The notes beneath the pieces are model-generated. The model saw only the letters and a list, made by a program, of their open reading frames with translations. It made no database searches and was not told where the DNA came from. From Bacillota bacterium (GTDB lineage: Bacteria > Bacillota > Dethiobacteria > DTU022 > UBA8154), in the NCBI GenBank assembly GCA_030656575.1, contig JAUSPO010000157.1, positions 1 to 46,435 of the forward strand: DNA of 46,435 nt, read 5' to 3'. A program made the position numbers and the translations under genes. Below, piece by piece: positions 8,344-15,503 of the stretch (position 1 is the first letter of the stretch; each line of letters starts with the position of its first letter).

Positions 8344-10422
8344 TTAACCCTCCTTTTTATAAATTTCATCATACAAAATTTTATTACTTAACATACTTTC
8401 CAGTACTTCCTTAAAGTCAAGATAATATAGCTGTATCACCCCATCAATGTTTTGTTTATTTATTGCCGATATTTTTACTTCATCGCAAAGCATCCTAATA
8501 TCCGCCCCTGAAAAACCTTCAGTCCTAGGAATTATTAGATTGTATAATTCGTCCATACTACAATCAATTCTTAAGGAAGCTTTATTGGTTAGGTGTAAAT
8601 CCAACATTTCCCTCCTATCATCGTCCCCAGGTAAAGGAACATAAATGTGAGTGCCAAACCTTCCGGGTCGCAGCATTGATTGATCAATAATATCCAATCT
8701 ATTGGTTGCCCCCATGACAATAATTCCATTTAAAGCTTCCAAGCCATCTAGTTCAGTTAATAATTGATTTACTACTCGTTCGGTAGTTCTAGTTTCAATA
8801 TCACTACCTCTACGTGGGGCTAATGCATCTAGCTGATCGAAAAAAATTATTACTGGTGCCACCTGCCTTGCAACACGAAAAATATGTCTAATTGCTCCTT
8901 CGGACTCACCAAGCCATTTTGTAAAAATCTCCGGACCTTCAACAGGTATAAAATTTACTTTACTTTCATGTGCAATAGCTTTTGCCAACAATGTTTTTCC
9001 TGTGCCGGAAGGGCCATGTAGTAAAATTCCTGCAGATGGGCTTAAGCCAATTTTTTCCAAGGCTTTTCGATTTTGCAAAGATCTCTTCATTAATTCTTGT
9101 AAACGATCTTTAACAGATTTCAATCCACCTACTTGCCCCCAAGAAATATCAGGAATAGTTACTAAAGTTTCCCTTAAAGCAGAAGGATGAACACTAATTA
9201 ATGCAGTTTCAAAATCTTCTTTACCCACCGATAGGTTTATTGGCTGCAAATTAAAAGCGGAAAGGTGATCTTTAAGAAACATAGAACTTTTTCTAAGTGT
9301 TTCTAATCCAGCTTCACGGCATAATTCCATTAAATCAGCACCAACGAAACCATGAGTTACTTCTGCCAAATTATTCAGATAGTCCACAGCTTCCTCATCT
9401 AAAGGCATTTCTCGGGTATGGATTTGCAGAATGTCATACCTTCCTTGAGCATCAGGTGGCCCAATAAAAATCTCTTTATCAAACCTTCCCGGACGTCTTA
9501 AAGCAGTGTCAATGGTTTCTATTTTGTTAGTGGTTCCAATTACTATAACTCCATCCACTTTCCTTAAACCATCCATTAACGAAAGTAATTGGGTTACTGC
9601 CCGAGTATCTGAATGAGCACCTGTTTCTCCACGTTTAGGTGCCAATGAATCAATTTCATCAATTAATATGACCGATGGAGCATGATGAGAAGCTTCATTA
9701 AACATTTTACGTAAATTTGCTTCAGTTTCACCATACATTGTACCGATAATATCAGGCCCATTGATATAGTAAAATCTACATTGAATCTCATTAGCAATAG
9801 CCCTTGCTAGATGCGTTTTCCCTGCCCCTGGTGGTCCGTAAAAAATTATACCTCTTGGAGGATTAATCCCTAACTGCCTGTATGCATAAGGAACCTGAAG
9901 AGGTAGTTGAACTAGTTCCCTCACAAGACGAATTTGTTTGTCTAAACCACCGACTTCTTCGAATGTAATGTCGAAGAAAACCTCAGAAACATGTGCTTCA
10001 TAGTAATCCAATTCTATAATGGTATCTTCACAAATAATACCCTGTTCTTCTTCAACGTTATAGACCTCATAAGTTGTTCCAGAGTTCGAATTATGGAAGC
10101 TAATGTAAAGAATTGAACCTTTACTGACAGGAGTAGAATTTTTAACTAAAGTTTTTTTAATGTGATCTAATATGTTATGAGCATCACTAACATCTACAGC
10201 AGGTACTATTTTTATTTTTTTTACAAATGAAGGAGATATTTTTTCAATTTCAACTTTTTCATTTAAGCGAGCCTTGGTTCCTTGTCTGAGATATCTATTT
10301 AATCTAATTTTATTACTTCCTCTGTCTTCTTCTAAAGGCGCACCTATACGAGCTAAAATAGTACGACCCCTAATACTACGAACTTCTACCACTTCATCTA
10401 CATCAATTGCATTTCTTTCCAT
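8344..10422 (-). CDS. CDC48/VCP-like AAA+ ATPase with two AAA domains
   Basis: 692 residues from the first ATG. Residues 1-150 carry CDC48-type N-domain sequence. D1 has Walker A GPPGAGKT (196-203) and Walker B ILIDEID (Asp255, Glu256). D2 has Walker A GPSGTGKT (470-477) and Walker B IIFFDQLD, where Gln530 replaces the catalytic Glu. Arg-finger regions (RRPGRFD, LRPGRFG) are present in both. The family forms hexamers that unfold or remodel proteins using ATP. The N-domain homology continues in frame for 26-27 codons upstream of this ATG with no ATG, GTG or TTG, so the true start is likely AUU at 10500 or AUA at 10503. It is co-transcribed with AOR and cupin genes, which suggests a client among those enzymes (inference). 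Confidence 0.9.
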   Translation of the reverse strand: MERNAIDVDEVVEVRSIRGRTILARIGAPLEEDRGSNKIRLNRYLRQGTKARLNEKVEIEKISPSFVKKIKIVPAVDVSDAHNILDHIKKTLVKNSTPVSKGSILYISFHNSNSGTTYEVYNVEEEQGIICEDTIIELDYYEAHVSEVFFDITFEEVGGLDKQIRLVRELVQLPLQVPYAYRQLGINPPRGIIFYGPPGAGKTHLARAIANEIQCRFYYINGPDIIGTMYGETEANLRKMFNEASHHAPSVILIDEIDSLAPKRGETGAHSDTRAVTQLLSLMDGLRKVDGVIVIGTTNKIETIDTALRRPGRFDKEIFIGPPDAQGRYDILQIHTREMPLDEEAVDYLNNLAEVTHGFVGADLMELCREAGLETLRKSSMFLKDHLSAFNLQPINLSVGKEDFETALISVHPSALRETLVTIPDISWGQVGGLKSVKDRLQELMKRSLQNRKALEKIGLSPSAGILLHGPSGTGKTLLAKAIAHESKVNFIPVEGPEIFTKWLGESEGAIRHIFRVARQVAPVIIFFDQLDALAPRRGSDIETRTTERVVNQLLTELDGLEALNGIIVMGATNRLDIIDQSMLRPGRFGTHIYVPLPGDDDRREMLDLHLTNKASLRIDCSMDELYNLIIPRTEGFSGADIRMLCDEVKISAINKQNIDGVIQLYYLDFKEVLESMLSNKILYDEIYKKEG

Positions 10423-10503
10423 TACTAAAGGATCAATAGCTACCTCACACCTTGTGCTAGTTTGATGTTCTACTATTGAACGATCTACTGTTAGTGTAAT
10501 TAT
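10423..10503 (-). other. Probable N-terminal extension of the CDC48-like protein using a rare start codon
   Basis: In frame with the ATPase, this stretch encodes a segment reading IITLTVDRSIVEH then CEVAIDPLV. It aligns with the first strand and the 'ARIDP..M' region of CDC48/VAT N-domains. An in-frame stop lies a few codons further up, and no ATG/GTG/TTG/CTG occurs. AAGGGGAG (near 10510-10517 on the complement) lies 6 bases before ATA and 9 before ATT, so initiation at AUA or AUU is the simplest reading. A sequencing error or a decayed start codon is the alternative. Confidence 0.55.
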
Positions 10504-10526
10504 TTTAAACTCCCCTTCCTAATTCT

Positions 10527-11057
10527 TCACCTTTTTTTGTATTCAGGGCATTCTTCCAGCTGTTCAAACCCTGATCCCCTATCAACACTTAGAGCGTCAA
10601 CCACATTCGCCTCACAGGCAATGAACCTGACAATTTCGTTAGGATCTTCATTAAAATGTTGATAAATAACCCCCGGAGGTCTAAGTGGAAGCTGCACTAC
10701 ATCTCCAGCCTGCCAGTAATGTTTTATTCCATCCAAAACTGAATATCCATGCCCTTTCATAATATAAATTACCTGCCCACCCTGATACTTGATTTTTCCG
10801 GTTCTACTTCCAGGAGGAATTTCTTGCACAAAGACAAGCATACTTTTTAGAACTGTATCATTAATTGAAGGATGTAGATACCATCGCATAATTCCTTGTT
10901 TGTTTACTTCCCAGGGGATTTCTTTTCCTCTAACTAAACTAACCGCATCTTTTCGCCTCTCCCTGTCCTGATCTCTTAATTTAATTAATTCATCATAAAA
11001 GTTTTTTCCTTCAAAATTCTCTTTCCTAATTTCGTTACTTATGCTTTTTATTTCCAC
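10527..11057 (-). CDS. Cupin-fold protein with degenerate metal site
   Basis: 176 residues. A single cupin barrel occupies residues ~60-150: IPPGSRTGKIKYQGGQ is motif 1, GHGYSVLDG the turn, and AGDVVQLPLRPPGVIYQHFN motif 2. The usual HxH metal ligands of motif 1 are replaced (KIKYQGG), whereas the neighbouring paralogue keeps HRHQGG. The final His before FN is kept. Such loss suggests a binding or structural role, or a heteromer with the next cupin. It lies between the second cupin (27-base gap) and the CDC48-like gene in one leftward operon. The start is the ATG at 11057, with GGGAGG about 10 bases upstream. Ligand and reaction are unknown. Confidence 0.75.
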   Translation of the reverse strand: MEIKSISNEIRKENFEGKNFYDELIKLRDQDRERRKDAVSLVRGKEIPWEVNKQGIMRWYLHPSINDTVLKSMLVFVQEIPPGSRTGKIKYQGGQVIYIMKGHGYSVLDGIKHYWQAGDVVQLPLRPPGVIYQHFNEDPNEIVRFIACEANVVDALSVDRGSGFEQLEECPEYKKR

Positions 11058-11084
11058 TTGTAATGCCCTCCCTTATCATTTTTG

Positions 11085-11600
11085 TTATCTTGGTTTAAAA
11101 TCAGGCGACAGTTCACCCTGTGTCATTTCACTTGCAAGTTGGTCCCAGTAAGGCCAAAAAATAAACGCAATCCACTTACATGGCTTCCCTGGATCTAAAT
11201 TAAAATGCTGGTGTTCTACTCCATCTGGTTTAAATGCTAAAAGCAACAAATCGCCTTCCTCCCAATCATAGCGAACCCCATCTTCAATGGTATATCCTGT
11301 TCCTTCAATAACAAATATTATTAAACCTCCCTGATGCCTGTGACTTCCAGAGTGTCTTCTAATATCATGAGTAAAAACTTGCCAATCCCTTAAAGCAGCA
11401 TCTGAGAACTTATGGGGTTGCAAATAATATTTTAAACGTCCCTGTCTGCTCATCTCCCATTCACGGTCACTATCCTTGATAACTACTTTTCCCATGAGTT
11501 GGCTTTCGCAAAATTCTTTCCTTTTTCTCATTACAACTTCGTACGTATCCTCATTAGAAGAATCTCTTTCCCTTTCACTTACACGAACTCTTTCACTCAT
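11085..11600 (-). CDS. Cupin-fold protein with intact metal-binding motif
   Basis: 171 residues with a single cupin domain. SGSHRHQGG carries the two motif-1 histidines, GTGYTIEDG forms the turn, and EGDLLLLAFKPDGVEHQHFN supplies motif 2 with further histidines. This is consistent with a mononuclear metal cupin. It pairs with the shorter-spaced cupin downstream, with which it shares overall layout (charged N-terminal helix, WY/YYL-HP or QP segment, barrel, charged tail), so the two probably arose by duplication. The start ATG at 11600 follows an AGGAGG site. Cupins near aromatic-acid genes can be oxygenases, isomerases or sensors; in this anaerobic context a lyase/isomerase or ligand-binding role is more likely (inference). 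Confidence 0.78.
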   Translation of the reverse strand: MSERVRVSERERDSSNEDTYEVVMRKRKEFCESQLMGKVVIKDSDREWEMSRQGRLKYYLQPHKFSDAALRDWQVFTHDIRRHSGSHRHQGGLIIFVIEGTGYTIEDGVRYDWEEGDLLLLAFKPDGVEHQHFNLDPGKPCKWIAFIFWPYWDQLASEMTQGELSPDFKPR

Positions 11601-11747
11601 TTTTTTACCTCCTCAGCATAAATATGATTGAAACATATTCTTTAAAGGGGCACTGCCCCTAATTGAAACCTACATAACTGGTCATGGTTTTTCTTATGCA
11701 TCCACCGAACAACAATAAAGAATAGCTTAGATACTAACACTTATAGC

Positions 11748-13565
11748 TTATTTGCATAAGTCAGTAAGATTAATGGAAGCTAAAGTTTCTTCCAAGGGTA
11801 TTCCTGTATTTTTATCCCAACCAAATGCATCATACCCTTCATCAAGAAGCTCATCCATCGGGACAACACTTCCTCTCTGAGGTCCGTCGGGAAGGGGTTC
11901 CTTTAGCAAGCGCTCTGGCAGGTAATCGTCTTTTCGGCGCAATCCTTCCCGTACGTTAAACATTCGCTCCAGTGTAAGAATGCGGAAACCCACTTGTTTA
12001 ATATCATCTTCACTATAATTTCTGCCGGTAATAGCATTCACCGTCAAAGCCAGATTTTGGATACCTACTACACCACGAGGAAATGTACACATTACGGCGG
12101 AATCATAAAGAATACGGTCAATAGCCAAGTTTTTCACCAGGTTACCTTTACCAACAACCTTTCTTCCATTTTCAAGATCAACAGGAGATCGGGCTGGCAG
12201 GCCATACCCATGATGACAACCACCACGGCTATTGATGGCAAACTGTAGAGCCTGCCCCCACATACTTCGGCATTCATACCCTCCAAACTCTAGTCCTTTG
12301 CATTGCATGGCAAACTCGCTTGACCCGAAGATTTTCTCCGCTGCAAGACGCGTCCCCTGGCTAAGCAAAGCACCCAGCCCTTCTTGCCTGGCAATCATTC
12401 CTACCATTTTAACCATGGCTTCCGCATTTCCAAATTGCAAGTTGATTCCACCAGTATCCTCCTGAGAAATCAAACCCTTCTCGAAACACTCCATAGCAAA
12501 GGCAATGGTCGCTCCACAACTTATGGTATCAATCCCATACTGGTCACAAATTTCCTCAGCAGCCACTATAGCATCAAACTGATCCACGAAACAATCACTT
12601 CCAAACACATAAATGGTCTCATACTCTGGTCCCTCCGTTCTCACCCCCTTCCAAGGCCCACGGTCAATATTGGCAATGTGAGAGCAAGGGTTGAGGCAAT
12701 AAGGCCCACAACTTACGTTTTTTCGAGGCCAAATATCTTGAATTTCCGTAAGGGCAATACTATTTATTTTTTCGAAAATACCAGTTTTCCAGTTGCGAGT
12801 TGGCAGGATCCCTATCTCATTCATAGCCATCATATCAGCACCGGTCCCAATTAGGCGTCTTTCCTCCACCCATTTAGGCTTTGCTTTAACGCTTTCGCGA
12901 ATACCGTTTTTTGCTTGTTGAAAAGTTTCATTATCAAATATTTTTACCTTCTGAGCCCCGGCTATCACAATTCCTTTAAGATTTTTTGAACCCATTACGG
13001 CGCCGCTACCCCCACGTCCGAAGGTACGAGCCTTTTCCCCCTCAGTAAATATACCTGCCATCATATGAAGTTGTTCTCCTGACGGACCGATACAGACGCA
13101 TGAGCCTTTTGGCAGTTGGGAGTCTTTCAGCATAGAATCGTGGGCCTCAACCGTTTTCATGCCCCAGAAATGTTCAGCCGGTCGAAACTCCACATCCCCG
13201 TTACGAATAACCAAGTAGGTAGGAGCGCTTGCCCTACCCTTAATCATTATTGAAGTATAACCGGACCTCTTGATTTGATGGCCAAAACTACCACTAGCTA
13301 CGCTGAACAGGTATATACCGGTAAGTGGAGATTTTGTATGGAGAACTGCTCGAGAGCTATAATAGGCATTAGTCCCTTGAGCAGGCCCACTACTAAAAAT
13401 AAGAACGTTATCAGGGGATAAAGGATCGACTCCCTTTTGTAAAGTTGTATAAAGTAAATAGGCACCTAACCCCCGGCCACCAAGGTAGTTATATAAGATA
13501 TCATCTGGGATTATTTCAACATTAAAATTACGTTTCGTTAAATCAACCACCAATAATCTATTCAT
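11748..13565 (-). CDS. Aldehyde:ferredoxin oxidoreductase family tungstoenzyme (AOR)
   Basis: 605 residues, the normal AOR length. The N-terminal domain includes LGGRGLGAYLL and GPAQGTNAYYSSRAVLHTKSPLTG, typical of pterin contacts. The Fe-S ligands are Cys286, Cys290, Cys294 and Cys493 (MCTFPR). The first three are spaced Cx3Cx3C, whereas classical AOR has Cx2Cx3C. Known members oxidise aldehydes to acids, or run in reverse, with ferredoxin and a bis-pterin tungsten centre in the cytoplasm. The frame reaches 13631, but AAAGGAG lies 7-8 bases before the ATG at 13565, and the longer form would overlap the upstream gene. It is the second gene of the sigma-54-type operon, between the alcohol dehydrogenase and the cupins. 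Confidence 0.9.
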   Translation of the reverse strand: MNRLLVVDLTKRNFNVEIIPDDILYNYLGGRGLGAYLLYTTLQKGVDPLSPDNVLIFSSGPAQGTNAYYSSRAVLHTKSPLTGIYLFSVASGSFGHQIKRSGYTSIMIKGRASAPTYLVIRNGDVEFRPAEHFWGMKTVEAHDSMLKDSQLPKGSCVCIGPSGEQLHMMAGIFTEGEKARTFGRGGSGAVMGSKNLKGIVIAGAQKVKIFDNETFQQAKNGIRESVKAKPKWVEERRLIGTGADMMAMNEIGILPTRNWKTGIFEKINSIALTEIQDIWPRKNVSCGPYCLNPCSHIANIDRGPWKGVRTEGPEYETIYVFGSDCFVDQFDAIVAAEEICDQYGIDTISCGATIAFAMECFEKGLISQEDTGGINLQFGNAEAMVKMVGMIARQEGLGALLSQGTRLAAEKIFGSSEFAMQCKGLEFGGYECRSMWGQALQFAINSRGGCHHGYGLPARSPVDLENGRKVVGKGNLVKNLAIDRILYDSAVMCTFPRGVVGIQNLALTVNAITGRNYSEDDIKQVGFRILTLERMFNVREGLRRKDDYLPERLLKEPLPDGPQRGSVVPMDELLDEGYDAFGWDKNTGIPLEETLASINLTDLCK

Positions 13566-13602
13566 TTTTTTTCTCCTTTCATTTTGAGTGCCTAAGAAAG
13601 TC

Positions 13603-14772
13603 TTAATTCCAACCATGGAAAGCCCGTTCATAAATTTGTATTATATCATTTTCACTTGCTTTTCTTATGTTAAATTTAATTTGTGGACGGCCCATAGCGA
13701 TCCGAGCCATAGTTGGTATTACTGCTTTTGGAACCATATCTTCCGTAAAACATTGGGGAAAATTTATGTTAATAAAAAGCTCTTTAATAGCATCTATTGC
13801 AGCTGTAGCCTTCTCTTCCAAATTCATCTGTGGTTTAGTAATACCTATAACCTCAGCTATCCAAGCATATTGATATTTACAAACGGGATAATTATAATCC
13901 ATTACATAAGGCAAGAGAATCCCGTTAGCTAAGCCATGAGGTATATGATAAGATCCAAGTGGGTTAGACATTGCATGAACTAGACCTAACTTAGCATTGC
14001 CACAAGCAATATTAGCAATGGTGCTCGCATAAAGCTGGTCACTTTTAGAATTCAAGTTATCAGTATATGCTGCCGTAGCCATGTTTTTCATCATAAGGCG
14101 AATAGCTTCATAAGCGATTGCATCAGTCAAAGATGTGGCTTGGTTAGTACATGTTGCCTCAATAGCGTGAGTAAGTGCATCTATTCCAGAAATTATAAAT
14201 TGCCGAGCTGGCAGACTACGTAAGAGTAAAGGATCTAATATTGCCACATTAGGAAAGCATTTGTATCCAGTAATAGTCATTTTATAATTGTTACGAGATT
14301 CATCACTAATAATAAACGAAGGGGAGACCTCACTACCAGAACCTGCTGTAGTAGGTATTGCAATCATTGGAAGAGGAGATACCTTATATTTCTCATTACC
14401 CTCATAGTTACTAATACTACCTCCGTTAGATGCAACTAAAGCAATTCCCTTTCCTGCACATAGAGGGCTACCTCCTCCAATAATTATTACACCATTACAA
14501 CCTTTCTGCTTAAGCAGTTCAACCCCATCATTAACTACCTGGGAACCTGGATCCTCAGGAACATCATCAAAAACTTCGTAAGCTAACCCCAAAACCTCTA
14601 AAGAGTGAGTCAAAGGATCTATCACTCCAGCACTCCGAACACCTTTATCAGTTACAATTAATACTTTATTTAAGCTAAACTCCTTTACTACTTTACCAAC
14701 ATAATTAATACTATTGTACCCAAAATAAACCCTCGTTGGTAAAGTAAATAGGTTAAGACTATCAAAATTCAT
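13603..14772 (-). CDS. Iron-containing (group III) alcohol dehydrogenase
   Basis: 389 residues. The N-terminal nucleotide domain carries GGGSPLCAGKGIA; the usual GGGSxxDxAK has Cys in place of Asp. The metal-binding half has GIDALTHAIEA, HAMSNPLG and HIPHGLANG with the expected His ligands. The family reduces aldehydes or oxidises alcohols with NAD(P). The frame opens at 14802, but the ATG at 14772 follows GGGAGG with 8-base spacing. It is the first gene of the operon that continues through AOR to the NMT1-like protein, about 100 bases downstream of a -24/-12 promoter. Pairing with AOR suggests acid-aldehyde-alcohol interconversion (inference). Confidence 0.9.
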   Translation of the reverse strand: MNFDSLNLFTLPTRVYFGYNSINYVGKVVKEFSLNKVLIVTDKGVRSAGVIDPLTHSLEVLGLAYEVFDDVPEDPGSQVVNDGVELLKQKGCNGVIIIGGGSPLCAGKGIALVASNGGSISNYEGNEKYKVSPLPMIAIPTTAGSGSEVSPSFIISDESRNNYKMTITGYKCFPNVAILDPLLLRSLPARQFIISGIDALTHAIEATCTNQATSLTDAIAYEAIRLMMKNMATAAYTDNLNSKSDQLYASTIANIACGNAKLGLVHAMSNPLGSYHIPHGLANGILLPYVMDYNYPVCKYQYAWIAEVIGITKPQMNLEEKATAAIDAIKELFININFPQCFTEDMVPKAVIPTMARIAMGRPQIKFNIRKASENDIIQIYERAFHGWN

Positions 14773-14869
14773 TTTTTTTACCTCCCTCACTAATAAATAC
14801 AAAACCCCTATATTTTTTCATGTGATTTCTTAAGTTAAATGTTTAATATTTTCTATTTATTATTATACA

Positions 14870-14885
14870 TGCATATTCTATGCCA
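14870..14885 (-). promoter_or_regulatory. Sigma-54 type promoter of the alcohol dehydrogenase-AOR operon
   Basis: The complement reads TGGCATAGAATATGCA: TGGCA at -24, ATGCA at -12, with GG and GC exactly 10 bases apart. It is very close to the sigma-54 consensus TGGCACGN4TTGCA. It lies ~100 bases before the alcohol dehydrogenase start. Confidence 0.65.
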
Positions 14886-14987
14886 TCCATTCTTGTATTA
14901 CACAGTTTAGATTTGATGATAACGACCTTATTTTTGATAAGAAATTCGGTGAAATATATAATCAAAAAAATGCTTTGTTTCTTTTTT

Positions 14988-15021
14988 GAAACATTTGTTT
15001 AACAATAGGAACATTTGTTTA
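14988..15021. promoter_or_regulatory. Tandem candidate enhancer sites for a sigma-54 activator
   Basis: GAAACATTTGTTT (14988-15000) and GGAACATTTGTTT (15008-15020) are near-palindromic and spaced 20 bases, about two helical turns, some 100-140 bases upstream of the -24 element. That is a usual position for enhancer-binding proteins. Confidence 0.45.
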
Positions 15022-15077
15022 TTTATAAATTATTGTTTTTTTGGCTTTCGGCTGTTAAACTTCATACCTGGTTTTAT

Positions 15078-15098
15078 ATTTGAAACATTGTTCCAAAT
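15078..15098. promoter_or_regulatory. Candidate activator-binding inverted repeat
   Basis: ATTTGAAACA and TGTTCCAAAT form 10-base arms with one mismatch around a single central base. It shares the TGAAACA half-site seen in the tandem sites and upstream of UbiD3. It lies ~195 bases upstream of the -24 element. Confidence 0.4.
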
Positions 15099-15366
15099 AT
15101 TCGTTTAGATAAAATATTGGAAATATTAATCTTTAGTTTACTCAAAGAAATTTTTGATAGTATTCGCTTTACCCTTAATATGGTTATATGCGCATAAAAT
15201 GTGAAAAAAGATATAATGAAAATGATGCTGCCGCAGGATTAAGTTCTATGCATAACAGTCTCGCTAAATTCACTTGGCGCTTCTCTATTACATTAAGCAA
15301 TTTGGCCTCACGCCCTCTCTTCTCACATTTATAAATGTATTTTTTTCAATAATCTAATGTTTAAGA

Positions 15367-15456
15367 ACCGCCATCCCCGGTCGTCATAGCTGCTAATAAC
15401 ATTCCCTTCTATTTACCTACCTAATGTCTTCTATGACTACCGGGGATAATTGCGGT
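15367..15456. repeat. Long inverted repeat downstream of the TAXI gene
   Basis: The inner arms 15375-15389 and 15431-15445 (CCCCGGTCGTCATAG / CTATGACTACCGGGG) pair at 14 of 15 positions. Flanking ACCGC (15367-15371) and GCGGT (15452-15456) extend the stem. It follows the end of the TRAP/TAXI unit by ~50 bases, but no T-run follows, so it could be a 3' stabilising hairpin, an atypical terminator or a small palindromic element. Confidence 0.6.
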
Positions 15457-15503
15457 AATTAATTTTTAGGGTCGACCTTACCTTACTTTTAAGCCGTTCT
15501 ACT

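Larger units (their letters stand above)
14773..15503. other. 731-base regulatory intergenic region
   Basis: Very A+T rich. It holds the sigma-54 type promoter (14870-14885), two copies of AACATTTGTTTA exactly 20 bases apart (14990-15001 and 15010-15021), an inverted repeat at 15078-15098 and a long hairpin at 15367-15456. A plus-strand frame of 48 codons from 15188 has no ribosome binding site and no recognisable product. I see no real gene. Confidence 0.6.

Noticed and set aside
11635-11675. ATTGAAAC repeats suggestive of CRISPR repeat ends
   Set aside because: Only scattered short copies with irregular spacing, no spacers and no cas genes; better explained as activator half-sites or chance.
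12384-12854. 156-codon plus-strand frame opposite AOR
   Set aside because: Shadow frame of the AOR gene, with no domain and no translation signal.
15188-15334. 48-codon plus-strand frame in the spacer before the alcohol dehydrogenase promoter
   Set aside because: No ribosome binding site, no recognisable sequence, and it lies in a regulatory region.
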